Shown here: piece by piece, positions 43,258 to 51,457 of the stretch
How positions within the stretch are numbered: position 1 is the stretch's first letter
Layout of the letters: every line of letters begins with the position of its first letter
Assembly (NCBI RefSeq): GCF_020907405.1
Contig: NZ_JAJJOE010000008.1
Span: forward strand, 186,001-250,000
Direction: 5' to 3'
Source of the DNA: Arthrobacter sp. zg-Y769
GTDB taxonomy: Bacteria > Actinomycetota > Actinomycetes > Actinomycetales > Micrococcaceae
DNA length: 64,000 nucleotides
Translations under genes and position numbers: made by a program
Notes under the pieces: model-generated
Databases searched by the model: none
What the model was told of the DNA's origin: nothing
Seen by the model: only the letters and a program-made list of their open reading frames with translations

Positions 43258-44523
43258 ATTAGCGACGCCGGGAAAACAAATTCCACATTGACCGCGCTTT
43301 GGACCATTCAGGCGATTCTCGCGATAGTCGGTTCCGCTTCTTCGCTCGCTGTCTCCCTCGTCCTCTTCGAAAACTCAGCCAGTGCAGCCGTTCTTGCCGT
43401 TTCCACGTTCCTGGGTTCGGCGGCCGCCATCTACCTGGCACCGCTGATCGGCGGGGTGACCGACCTCTTTTCGCGCCGTACCTCCATCTGTGCCGTCAAC
43501 CTCGCCAATGCGGGCGCAATGGCGGCAATGGCGTGGGCGACCGTCCTCCACAGCACGGCCCTGATGCTCGTCTTCGTTTTCATTACGGCCATCTGCTCCA
43601 CGGCCCTGGCGCTCACCCTGCAGGCGTCCGTCCGCGTGCTGCGGACCGAGAAGGACCTCACCAAGGTCAATGGAATGCTGGGCCTCATTGATTCGGCTCC
43701 CGTGCTGCTCGGTCCGCTGCTCGGGGCCGTCCTGTATTCGCTCGGGATACCCGTCGCGGTCTTCCTGGCCGACGCCGGATTGAGCCTTGCGGGGGCAGCA
43801 CTGGTACTGCTCCTCGCCTGGCCGGCGGAGGAACCCCGGGCACGGAAAGTGCAGTATTTCGGCGGCAATGTGAAAGCGGGTTTCCGGTTCATCAATGAGC
43901 GCCGTGATTTACTGCGGCTCCAACTCGCCTTTGCCGTCTACAACTTTGCCGGCGGCCTCTGCGTACCGGTGGTAATTGTCTTTATCCTCTCCTTTCCGGG
44001 TACCGGGACGCCGGAATGGAATCTATCCGCAAGCAATATCGCCAGTGCCCTGGGGCTGATGGCCGGCGCTGCCCTGGTCGCGCGATTCGGCACCTCCATC
44101 TCCCGGGCCAACCTGGTCTGCGGCTCAACGTTCCTGGGGTCGCTTTTCGGCCGCGCGCTGGTGGTGCTGGCTCCCACCCTCTGGCTGGTCATCCCGGGGA
44201 TGTTTATCCGTAATGCGATGGTGCAGGTAACCAATGCCCCGCTGTCGGCGCTCTGGCAGGAACGGACACCAACACAGATCCAGGGCATCGTCTTCGGTTG
44301 CCGGCGGCTGCTCGGCCAGGGGCTCTTCCCGGTGGCAGTCCTGCTGGGCGGAGTGCTGGTGGATGTGCTGGCAACGGCGGATGGAATGGACCAGCTCGGT
44401 GCCGCGAAGGCAGTGCTCATCATTGGCGGAGCACTTGAAATCGCCTGCGTTGCGTACATCCGCTTTTCACGGACCAGCCGCGTCTTCGAGCCGGCGGAAG
44501 TCCAGCAGCCGGCGGCGGCGTGA
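43258..44523 (+). CDS. MFS transporter (EntS/MFS_3-like), apparent ATT start
   Basis: A 421-residue exporter with about 12 membrane segments; it resembles the MFS_3 branch that includes siderophore and macrolide exporters (LAPLIGGVTDLFSRR, KVNGMLGLIDSAPVLLGPLLGAVLYS). An open frame begins with ATT at 43258, six bases after the good ribosome site GAAGGG, giving the natural N-terminus SDAGKTNSTLTALWTIQ. The conventional alternative is TTG at 43288, which has no ribosome site. No ATG is in frame upstream. The gene faces the DUF3533-like gene and shares a strong terminator with it. Confidence 0.85.
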   Translation: MSDAGKTNSTLTALWTIQAILAIVGSASSLAVSLVLFENSASAAVLAVSTFLGSAAAIYLAPLIGGVTDLFSRRTSICAVNLANAGAMAAMAWATVLHSTALMLVFVFITAICSTALALTLQASVRVLRTEKDLTKVNGMLGLIDSAPVLLGPLLGAVLYSLGIPVAVFLADAGLSLAGAALVLLLAWPAEEPRARKVQYFGGNVKAGFRFINERRDLLRLQLAFAVYNFAGGLCVPVVIVFILSFPGTGTPEWNLSASNIASALGLMAGAALVARFGTSISRANLVCGSTFLGSLFGRALVVLAPTLWLVIPGMFIRNAMVQVTNAPLSALWQERTPTQIQGIVFGCRRLLGQGLFPVAVLLGGVLVDVLATADGMDQLGAAKAVLIIGGALEIACVAYIRFSRTSRVFEPAEVQQPAAA

Positions 44524-44537
44524 GGTTCGTTTAGACG

Positions 44538-44579
44538 GCCATGGGCCGCTGCAGTGCAGCGGCCCATGGCAAATTTTCT
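44538..44579. terminator. Bidirectional terminator
   Basis: GCCATGGGCCGCTGCA at 44538-44553 and its complement at 44555-44570 form a near-perfect palindromic stem followed by AAATTTTCT. It sits between two convergent genes. Confidence 0.9.
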
Positions 44580-44589
44580 ACGATGCGGG

Positions 44590-46743
44590 TTAGACGCCTG
44601 CCGAAACCCGTTCCTGCCCGGCCGGGGCATCGGCGTCAACCGGGTGCCCCTCGGTCCGCGGCGGCTTGAAGTGGTCGATAACGGCCACCACTGCCAGTGA
44701 GGCCGCACCCCAGATGCCGAGGGTCAGCAGGTGGGACCAGACGGTATCGGAGCCGAAGTACAGGATCGAGCGGATGGACTCGACGGCTGCCGGCATCGGC
44801 AGCACCTCGTGCAGGAAGCGGAAGATTTCCGGTTCCATGTAGATGGACATCGCCGCGCCGGAAGCCGGTACGCCGAGGAACATCAGGATGCCGATCACCG
44901 GAAGGATCGCGAGCATCCCCATGAACCGTTCGAAGACCGTGGTGAACATGGCGACGCAGAAGATGGCGACCGCGCCGGCTCCCCAGAGCGGCAGGAAGTG
45001 CCCGTCAATCGCCCCGACGAAGACGTCGGCGATGACCCAGAGGAAGGCCGACATACCGACGGCCCAGGCCGCGACAATCGGGAGCAGCATGCGCAGCGGA
45101 CGGCTGGCCGGAGCCGCCGTCGAGCCGACCACAATGATCATGAATCCGGCCATGATCCAGCCCATGGCCAGGTACATGGTGGCCATGCCCATGGAGTCCG
45201 AGTCCTTCAGCGGAGCAACGTTGTCATGTGCCATCTCCAGTTGCTGTCCCGCGGACACCTGTCCGAACACCGAGGTGAGGACCTGCTGCTGGCTCATGCC
45301 GCCGGCCTCGTTCGTGATGAGCGTGGCAGTGGGGCTTTCGGCGGAAGGCAGGATGTACGCGCCAACCACCGTCCGGTCCCGCACCTGGTCGCGGGCGTCG
45401 TCGGCGTTATCCATCGGACGCAGGTCAAAGAGCCCGGACATGTTTTCGTCGAGGCCGGATGCTGCCTGCTCCGCCTGGTCCGCGGTGGAGCCGACGACGG
45501 CGACGGGCATGTCCCGCGGCGTCGGCTCGTACATTGCGCCCAGCATAAACGAGAGCATCATCGTGACCATGGCCAGCGGGAAGAAGGCCAGGGTGCCGTA
45601 GCGCCAGCGGCGGGTCTTCGGGCGCGGCCCGCCGTGCAGCGAGGCGACGTTGATTGCCGGCGGAGCCGCGTTCGGCTTGCGGCGGCGCTTCACTGCATCA
45701 AGGATGAGGGTGAGCAGCAGGGCCGCCACCGCACCGATCACCAGCACCAGCAGGTGGGGCCCGGCGCCGTTGCCGTCGAAGTACAGGAACGAACGCAGCG
45801 ACTCACCGGTGGCGGCCGCCGGCAGGAAGCTGTGGAGGTACGGGTAGAGACCCGGCATGGTGTGGACGGACATGCTCATGTTGGAGGCGGGAACGCCCAG
45901 CACCATCAGGAACAGCATGCCGGCAAGGACGGCCATCGGGCCGAGGATCCGGGTGAGGAACAACTGGACGCTGCCGACGGCGAAAACCGTCAGCCAGGAG
46001 ATGCCCAGCACCGCGGCGGAGTGTCCCTCAACGACGCCGAGCATCGGTCCCGTGACGGCCCAGACGAGTCCGGCAATCAGTGCTGCCCAGCCGGCAAGCA
46101 GGGGAACGAAGCGGCGGAAGCGAAGCAACTCGGGTGAGTTGGAAAGGACCAGGCTCAGCGGCATGTAGCCCGCGAGCATCAGGGCCGTGGTCAGGAACAT
46201 GGCGCCGAGGCCGGCCATGTCATGGTCGGGCAGCGGGGCGAGGTCCTCGGACTGCAGGGCCAGGCCCTGTTCCAGGACCTGCGGGGCAAGCAGCGCCGTC
46301 ACGGTACTGGACTGCGACGCGCCGGCGGCACTGGCGGTGTAGACCGATGCGGTGCCTTCGTTCAGCGTCACTGCGCCGGAAATTTCACGGTCCAGGACGA
46401 GTTGGCGTGCGTCGGCGTCGGATTCCACCACGCGGACGTCGACGGCATCCGGGTCGGCGGCTTCCAGCGCGTCCGCGAAGCGTTCGGCCTGCTGGCCCGG
46501 ACCGGTGACGGCAATGGGCATGTTGTTCGGAACAGGTGCGTGCATGGCGGCGAGGTAGCCGCCCACCAGCATGGAAACCATCAGCAGCGGCATCAGGAAC
46601 ATGGCGACATAACGGCCGATCTTCTCGGCCTTTGCGCGTTTTGCCGCAGCGAGGGTCTCGGCGTCCGTCGACGGGGCCGGGGTTTCTCCTGCTGGATCCG
46701 TATCCGGCGGAGAGCCTGGGGATGTCGGGGAAGTACTGGTCAA
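44590..46743 (-). CDS. Internally duplicated DUF3533/YhgE-like membrane protein
   Basis: A 717-residue protein built of two copies of the same unit. Each unit has one transmembrane helix, an external domain of about 150 residues and about five or six more helices. Matching parts include NNMPIAVTGPGQQAERFADAL with RDMPVAVVGSTADQAEQAASGL, VLDREISGAVTL with VRDRTVVGAYIL, and the closing pattern LGVPASNMSMSVHTMPGLYPYLH with LGVPASGAAMSIYMEPEIFRFLH. Related to ABC-2-type permeases, but with no ATPase gene nearby. TTG start at 46743 with AGGAG eight bases upstream. Divergent from a TetR gene that probably represses it. Function may be export or membrane-stress related. Confidence 0.85.
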   Translation of the reverse strand: MTSTSPTSPGSPPDTDPAGETPAPSTDAETLAAAKRAKAEKIGRYVAMFLMPLLMVSMLVGGYLAAMHAPVPNNMPIAVTGPGQQAERFADALEAADPDAVDVRVVESDADARQLVLDREISGAVTLNEGTASVYTASAAGASQSSTVTALLAPQVLEQGLALQSEDLAPLPDHDMAGLGAMFLTTALMLAGYMPLSLVLSNSPELLRFRRFVPLLAGWAALIAGLVWAVTGPMLGVVEGHSAAVLGISWLTVFAVGSVQLFLTRILGPMAVLAGMLFLMVLGVPASNMSMSVHTMPGLYPYLHSFLPAAATGESLRSFLYFDGNGAGPHLLVLVIGAVAALLLTLILDAVKRRRKPNAAPPAINVASLHGGPRPKTRRWRYGTLAFFPLAMVTMMLSFMLGAMYEPTPRDMPVAVVGSTADQAEQAASGLDENMSGLFDLRPMDNADDARDQVRDRTVVGAYILPSAESPTATLITNEAGGMSQQQVLTSVFGQVSAGQQLEMAHDNVAPLKDSDSMGMATMYLAMGWIMAGFMIIVVGSTAAPASRPLRMLLPIVAAWAVGMSAFLWVIADVFVGAIDGHFLPLWGAGAVAIFCVAMFTTVFERFMGMLAILPVIGILMFLGVPASGAAMSIYMEPEIFRFLHEVLPMPAAVESIRSILYFGSDTVWSHLLTLGIWGAASLAVVAVIDHFKPPRTEGHPVDADAPAGQERVSAGV

Positions 46744-46835
46744 GGACGTGCTCCTGTAGCTGAGTTCAAGGGTGATGGTGCGAAGTGCGCGTCAACGATC
46801 GTCAAGGCGGGGTCTGTGGGACCAACTCGTCAAAA

Positions 46836-46853
46836 TTACGCCATGTGGCGTAA
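46836..46853. promoter_or_regulatory. TetR operator between the DUF3533-like gene and the TetR gene
   Basis: TTACGCCATGTGGCGTAA is a perfect 8-2-8 palindrome, 46 bases before the TetR start and 93 before the divergent gene. Confidence 0.8.
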
Positions 46854-46898
46854 ATTAGGTAATCGAAGCCGCATCAACACCGACACAAGGGAACGCAC

Positions 46899-47561
46899 AT
46901 GGGACAGCACGGTGCGAAGGCACGCGAAACCCTGCTCGATGCCGCCGAAGAGCTTTTTGCCCGCTACGGCATCGACGCCGTGTCCAACCGCCGCATCGCC
47001 GAGCATGCCGGAACTGCCAACCATTCTGCCGTCGCGTACCACTTCGGCGGCCGGGATGAACTGCTGGAGGCGTTGATCACCCGCCACCTGGAAGACACGC
47101 ACCGCCGCCGCGCCGTGCTCACCGAGCAGCTGGACGACGACGCCGGGCTTCACGATCTGCTGGCCTGCCTGATCCTGCCCTGGGTGGACCATCTGGCATC
47201 CCTGCCGGTGCCGAGCTGGCGGGCGCGGTTCCTGCACCAGATGCGTGCGGTGCCGTCAATGCAGTCCGTACTTAACCGCTCCGCCGCGGCCAGCTCCGCC
47301 ACCGAGGACCTCATCCGCCGGACGGCATCGACAGTCGGTGTTCTGCCAGCCGGCGTCCTGCACGGGCGATCGTGGATCCTGGGAAATATGACCATCGGGG
47401 TCTGCGCGGAGTACGAGGCGCGCATCCAGGACGGTGCCGAGACGCCGAACTGGACCGGGGTGGGCTACTTCCTGATCGATTCCTGCGCGGGGATGCTGTC
47501 TGCCCCCGTGACGCACCCCGGCGACTTCCTTCCGCAGCGGTCCCCGGCCTACCTGCTTTAG
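46899..47561 (+). CDS. TetR-family regulator of the DUF3533 genes
   Basis: A 220-residue repressor: helix-turn-helix from ARETLLDAAEELFARYGIDAVSNRRIAEHAG to VAYHFGGRDELLEALI (residues 7-58) and a helical ligand domain. It is divergent from the duplicated DUF3533-like gene and convergent with a second DUF3533 gene, overlapping the latter's last 4 bases. An 8-2-8 palindrome upstream suits autoregulation and control of the neighbour. The arrangement suggests a local system responding to a membrane-active compound (inference). Confidence 0.88.
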   Translation: MGQHGAKARETLLDAAEELFARYGIDAVSNRRIAEHAGTANHSAVAYHFGGRDELLEALITRHLEDTHRRRAVLTEQLDDDAGLHDLLACLILPWVDHLASLPVPSWRARFLHQMRAVPSMQSVLNRSAAASSATEDLIRRTASTVGVLPAGVLHGRSWILGNMTIGVCAEYEARIQDGAETPNWTGVGYFLIDSCAGMLSAPVTHPGDFLPQRSPAYLL

Positions 47562-48979
47562 GCCTGACCGCTCACCGCCGGTGCCGGGACCAGCTCCGCC
47601 CTCCGGCGGCCGAACATCCGGTCATAAAGCACCGAGAAGACCATGGCCAAGGCGACTGCTATCAGGATGAGAATGAGCATGCCGATGATCCCGCTCTGGA
47701 CGCCGGCGTCGGCCTGGGCGTCGAAGTACAGGACACCGCGGTTCGCCGTGGTCATGTGGTAGAGCGGCTCGGCGGGGGCGATGAACGTGAAGAACCCCGG
47801 CAGCGCCTCCAGGGGCACCACGCCGCTGGCTGCAGGCAGGCCCATAAACACCACGTAGATCAGCGAGAGCACCATGCCGATACTGCCGAACAGGGTGATC
47901 AGTGCCGTGGTCACCGCCGAGACCGTGACAATGGACAGCCAGGTGGTGAGGAAGAACCAGCCGCCGTGCGGGATCGGCATTCCGACGGCCGAGGCCACCC
48001 ACATCATCAGCCCGGCCGTGGGCAGCGCCCCCAGGACCACGATGCCCCACTTGATCAGATAGGTTTTCCAGCGGGCAGGCTGCAGCCGCGGACCCAGCGC
48101 GAAGCGCGGCCCCATTTCCACCGGCGCGACGCCGAGCCGCGAGTCGACCAGGAAGTGGATGGCCACGGAACCGCTGACGCCCACCACCATCAGCAGCACC
48201 GAATAGAAGAACGCGCCCATGCCCAGGGCCGTCCCTTCCGGCGGGGTCTCGTAGGCGGTGGTGGTGACAGAGATCGGTGCCCGGAGCAGGTCTGCCGCCG
48301 TGCCGTCCACAGTGGGGGCCAGCTGCTGCTGCACCTGGGCCGGCAGGCCCAGAGGCGCCAGCTCGCGTTCTTGTTCCGCCCGGGCTTCGCCCTGTGCCGC
48401 CTGGGCAGCCGAGGTCAGTTGCTCACCGAGACCGGTGTTCGCCCGTTCCAGGGCCGGGTCGACGGCGGATGTGGCCAGGCTGCTGGCCAGCGGTCCCGCC
48501 TGCGGGTTTGTGTAGACGGTGATGGACGGCCGCGTGACGTCCGTGCCGCTCAGCGCTCCGCTTACCAGTCCCAGCGCGTCGGCCGAGAAGGATTCCGGTA
48601 TGAGGACGGCGGCGTGGATCTGTCCCTTGCGCAGCTGGTCTTCGGCCTCGTCCGAGGACAGTACGCGGAGGTCGATTTGGTCCGACTCGGAGAAGCCCTG
48701 CCGCATCTGGTCGGTGATGTTCTGCCCGAGGTTCTGCGGGCTTCCGCCGTCGGCCGGCGTCGCGCCCCTGTCCTCGGTCACCACGGCCAGCGGAAAGTGC
48801 CGAAGGTGGTCGCCCGGGCTGCCGAGGCCGCCGATGTACAGGGCGGTGCCGGCGCCGCCCAGGAGCAGGAGCACCAGCAGCGGCAGCAGCCAGAACCGGG
48901 GTGAGGCGTACGAGTGCCTGCCGTGTCCGCGCCCTTGGGGACGGGCATCGGATTCCATCGCATGTGCCGACATGGACAT
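47558..48979 (-). CDS. DUF3533/YhgE-Pip-like membrane protein
   Basis: A 473-residue protein with a basic cytoplasmic N-terminus, one transmembrane helix (about 31-52), a large external domain (about 55-265, with ADGGSPQNLGQNI and an Ala/Gln/Glu-rich helical part) and five or six helices at the C-terminus. It is the single-unit form of the same fold as the duplicated protein at 44590-46743. Such proteins are sometimes described as ABC-2-type permeases without a partner ATPase. The start is ATG at 48979. Its end abuts the TetR gene. Confidence 0.82.
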   Translation of the reverse strand: MSMSAHAMESDARPQGRGHGRHSYASPRFWLLPLLVLLLLGGAGTALYIGGLGSPGDHLRHFPLAVVTEDRGATPADGGSPQNLGQNITDQMRQGFSESDQIDLRVLSSDEAEDQLRKGQIHAAVLIPESFSADALGLVSGALSGTDVTRPSITVYTNPQAGPLASSLATSAVDPALERANTGLGEQLTSAAQAAQGEARAEQERELAPLGLPAQVQQQLAPTVDGTAADLLRAPISVTTTAYETPPEGTALGMGAFFYSVLLMVVGVSGSVAIHFLVDSRLGVAPVEMGPRFALGPRLQPARWKTYLIKWGIVVLGALPTAGLMMWVASAVGMPIPHGGWFFLTTWLSIVTVSAVTTALITLFGSIGMVLSLIYVVFMGLPAASGVVPLEALPGFFTFIAPAEPLYHMTTANRGVLYFDAQADAGVQSGIIGMLILILIAVALAMVFSVLYDRMFGRRRAELVPAPAVSGQA

Positions 48980-49282
48980 ACCTCTCAGCTGAGCCTGAGC
49001 CGGGATTCGTCCTACCGTTTGAGGGTAGCCGCCGTGCAGGGGCTGCGGATATAGCAGTGCACCCGGCAGCGTCAGGATGGCCGATACCTGTGCCCGTTGC
49101 CGGGGCCGTTGCCGGTCACCGTCCGTGAAGCTAGCCTCGGCAGGTGAATGATCTGACGCCTGCGGGGCTGCTGAAGCTCGAACATGACGGCTGGCAGTCG
49201 CTGTGCCGCGGACAGGGCGGAGACTTCTACGGTGGGCTTATGGCTCCGGATCGGTACCCGGGAGGATTGCGAGCGGCGTCTC

Positions 49283-49333
49283 CTGTACAGCTGATGTCCC
49301 CTACCGGTCCTCCGGACATCATCAGCTGTACAG
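49283..49333. repeat. Large inverted repeat (CTGTACAGCTGATG arms)
   Basis: CTGTACAGCTGATGTCC (49283-49299) faces GGACATCATCAGCTGTACAG (49314-49333). The arms match over 14 bases at the base and 3 more at the top with a 3-base insertion (ATG repeated) in one arm; the loop is 14 bases. No coding role seen. Confidence 0.85.
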
Positions 49334-49350
49334 AAGCGGGTCCGGCCGCG

Positions 49351-49430
49351 CACTGCGTCCCACGATTTGGTGCTGCTGTGCCTGATGGGGTCACTCCCTG
49401 CTCATCAGTCACAATGCGTGGGATGCTGTG
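49351..49430. repeat. Diverged relative of the tandem repeat at 36.2-36.6 kb
   Basis: CACTGCGTCCCACGATTTGG (49351-49370) and the following TGATGGGGTCAC (49383-49394) line up, in reverse orientation, with the array unit ending CACAGCGTCCCACGAAGTGG and its CTGGGGTCAC. The inverted core GCGTGGGATGCTGTG at 49416-49430 equals the array core. So two cores face each other here. The site is just past the stop of the Nudix gene. Confidence 0.75.
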
Positions 49431-49502
49431 TGCTCTCGGCCACGCGGGATGGGCCCGTTTACACGGCCACCCCGACAAGGTAAGCACCTCCGCCCTACCT
49501 CC

Positions 49503-49964
49503 CTACTCCCCCAGCAGCCGCAGCAGCGCATCCAGCACCTGGGCCTGCCCCTTGACCAGCTTCGTGCGCGCCACGGGCTCCGGAAACCAACCGGCCCGGT
49601 CGATCTCCGGGTACCGGCGGACGGTGCCCGAGCCCCGCGGCCATTCCAAGTCGAAGGTGTTGCTCTCGATCCGTTCCGGAGCGAAGTCCGCCTCGGCGGC
49701 GAAGACCGTCACGGTCTTTTGCGCCGACTGCCGGAAACTTCCCAGCAGCAGATACTCGGCCTCCGGGGCCTCAGTGCCCATCTCCTCGGCGAACTCCCGC
49801 AGCGCGGCAGCCAGTGGTTCCTCATCGGGCAGGTACTCCCCCTTGGGAAGAGACCAGGCATGCTCGTCCTTCCGTGCCCAGAACGGACCGCCCATATGGC
49901 CGATCCACACCTCCAGGCCCTCAGTACCGCGCCGGTACAGCAGGATCCCTGCACTGGAAACCAT
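49503..49964 (-). CDS. Nudix hydrolase
   Basis: A 153-residue pyrophosphohydrolase. The Nudix box is complete: GEYLPDEEPLAAALREFAEEMG (residues 39-60), where the Glu cluster binds Mg2+. The N-terminus (SSAGILLYRRGTEGLEVWIGHMGGPFWARKDEHAWSLPKGE) resembles the small NUDIX proteins that cut diadenosine or nucleotide polyphosphates. The ATG at 49964 follows GAGGGGA. It lies 13 bases downstream of a broken relative, on the same strand. Confidence 0.88.
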   Translation of the reverse strand: MVSSAGILLYRRGTEGLEVWIGHMGGPFWARKDEHAWSLPKGEYLPDEEPLAAALREFAEEMGTEAPEAEYLLLGSFRQSAQKTVTVFAAEADFAPERIESNTFDLEWPRGSGTVRRYPEIDRAGWFPEPVARTKLVKGQAQVLDALLRLLGE

Positions 49965-49977
49965 GTCCGTCTCCCCT

Positions 49978-50350
49978 CTAAAGCTCAGGCGTTCCAAAAC
50001 CGAAAGTGACAATGGGCGGCAGTCCGCTGCGCAGACGCTCGAAGACAAACCTTTCATGCGGTACGACGGCGGCCGGCAGGTCATCAAGTGGAAACCATTC
50101 CAGCCGGGCGGCCTTGCCGGGCTCCATGATGCGCGGCTCCCCCGACCAGTCGGCGCAGAGGAAGAAGAAATCCACCCGCTCGTCCACGGCGGTCCCGGTG
50201 TCCTCCTGCCCCCGCCTCCACATGTCCGGCTGCGGCCGTAGCCCAGTAGCCGTCCATGTACCCGGTGCCCTGCCGGAGCTGCAGCAGCACCTCGTCCCGG
50301 CGCCGGAAGAGTAAATAGCTGGCCGGCACTACCTGGAATCGGTTCAACAA
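49978..50350 (-). pseudogene. Nudix hydrolase gene with internal deletion
   Basis: The frame opens with a typical N-terminus (LNRFQVVPASYLLFRRRDEVLLQLR, then TGYMDGYWATAAAGHVEAG) and the end has typical C-terminal sequence (VDERVDFFFLCADW, EPGKAARLEWFPLDDLPAAVVPHERFVFE), but in a different frame. Between GHVEAG and VDERVDFF only about 12 codons remain where the family has about 35-40, and the REUXEE Nudix box is gone. So roughly 70-90 bases that are not a multiple of three were lost. It cannot make an active enzyme. The first codon is TTG. Confidence 0.85.
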
Positions 50351-50388
50351 CGCGGAGGTCCCCTCGGTCTGGAAGCTGGTGCCCCAGC

Positions 50389-51447
50389 CTAACCGAGCTT
50401 CACCGGCAGGCCCGTCAGCAGCGACTCCTGCGCCGCATCGGCCACCCGGGAGGCCGCAACGGAGTCAGCCGGTGTGCACGGGTTGTCCCGGCGGCCGAGG
50501 ATCAGTTCCACGAAGGCGGCCATCTCCGCCCGGTAGGCCGCTTCGAAGCGGTCGGCGAAGGATTGCGGCGGCCTGCCGGAGGGGAAATCGACGCCGGGTT
50601 CCGCGGAGCGCACCGCCATCGTGTCGTCCAGGCCCACCAGCAGCGTGGACCGGGAGCCGGCAATCTCCAGCCGCACGTCATGCCCGGACCCGTTGTAACG
50701 CGCGGCGGACACCGTGCCCACCGTCCCGTCGTCGAGCGTAACGACGGCGAGCCCGGTGTCGATGTCGCCCACGCGGCCAATCTCCGGATCGCCCTTGTTG
50801 GAGCCGACGGCATATACCTGGACAATTTCGCGTCCCGTCAGCCAGCGGAGGATGTCGAAATCATGGACGGAGCAGTCGCGGAACAATCCGCCGGAGGACG
50901 CCAGGAACCCGACGGGCGGCGGCTCCATGTCCGCCGTCACGGCCCGGAAGGAGTGGACCCAGCCGAGCCCGCCGGCCTGCAGCAGCCGTTTCGCCGCCAG
51001 GTAACCGGCATCGAAGCGCCGCTGGTGGCCCATCTGGACAACGCCGCCGCGGGCGTTGACGTATTCCAGCACCGGCAGGGACGCCGCCGTGTCCCCGGCA
51101 AGGGGCTTTTCGCAGAACACGGCCACCTCTGCATCCACTCCCATGCGGACGAGGTCCGGATGGGAGGGCGTGCCCGCGGCAATCACCAGCCCGTCAATCC
51201 CTTCATCAAGGAGGGCCTCCACGGACGGAACGGAGGCGGCACCGACGCGGTGGGCCACAGTATGCGCACGCTCCGCGGCGGCGTCGGCGATGACCAGCTG
51301 CACCGGTGGGAGGTTCCCATCCCCCGGCCCCAGCGCGGCTAGGTTCCGCGCATGCAGGGCGCCGATCCGCCCGACGCCGGCCAGCCCCAGGCGGACCACG
51401 TCCGGTTCCGGTCGGGTGTCCGGACGGGTCTCCGGTCCGCTGTCCAC
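50389..51447 (-). CDS. Gfo/Idh/MocA-family sugar or inositol dehydrogenase
   Basis: A 352-residue NAD(P)-dependent dehydrogenase. VRLGLAGVGRIGALHARNL (about 18-36) binds the cofactor, FCEKPLAGD has the catalytic Lys, and CSVHDFDILRWLTG supplies the His and Asp. It is at the end of an operon with a sugar ABC transporter next to an inositol cluster, so it probably oxidises inositol or a stereoisomer such as scyllo- or D-chiro-inositol (inference). The GTG at 51447 is 10 bases past the ATPase stop; a second start near codon 18 is possible. Confidence 0.88.
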   Translation of the reverse strand: MDSGPETRPDTRPEPDVVRLGLAGVGRIGALHARNLAALGPGDGNLPPVQLVIADAAAERAHTVAHRVGAASVPSVEALLDEGIDGLVIAAGTPSHPDLVRMGVDAEVAVFCEKPLAGDTAASLPVLEYVNARGGVVQMGHQRRFDAGYLAAKRLLQAGGLGWVHSFRAVTADMEPPPVGFLASSGGLFRDCSVHDFDILRWLTGREIVQVYAVGSNKGDPEIGRVGDIDTGLAVVTLDDGTVGTVSAARYNGSGHDVRLEIAGSRSTLLVGLDDTMAVRSAEPGVDFPSGRPPQSFADRFEAAYRAEMAAFVELILGRRDNPCTPADSVAASRVADAAQESLLTGLPVKLG

Positions 51448-51457
51448 GGCCGTGCTG

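Larger units (their letters stand above)
48980..49502. other. Gene-free 0.5-kb region holding repeats
   Basis: No credible frame on either strand. The right half has a large hairpin (49283-49333) and a diverged relative of the 36-kb repeat (49351-49430). The left part (48980-49140) is the promoter region for the DUF3533 gene. Confidence 0.5.

Noticed and set aside
47372-48904. 510-codon plus-strand frame opposite the DUF3533 gene
   Set aside because: Antisense shadow; Arg/His/Gln/Gly-rich with no family resemblance.
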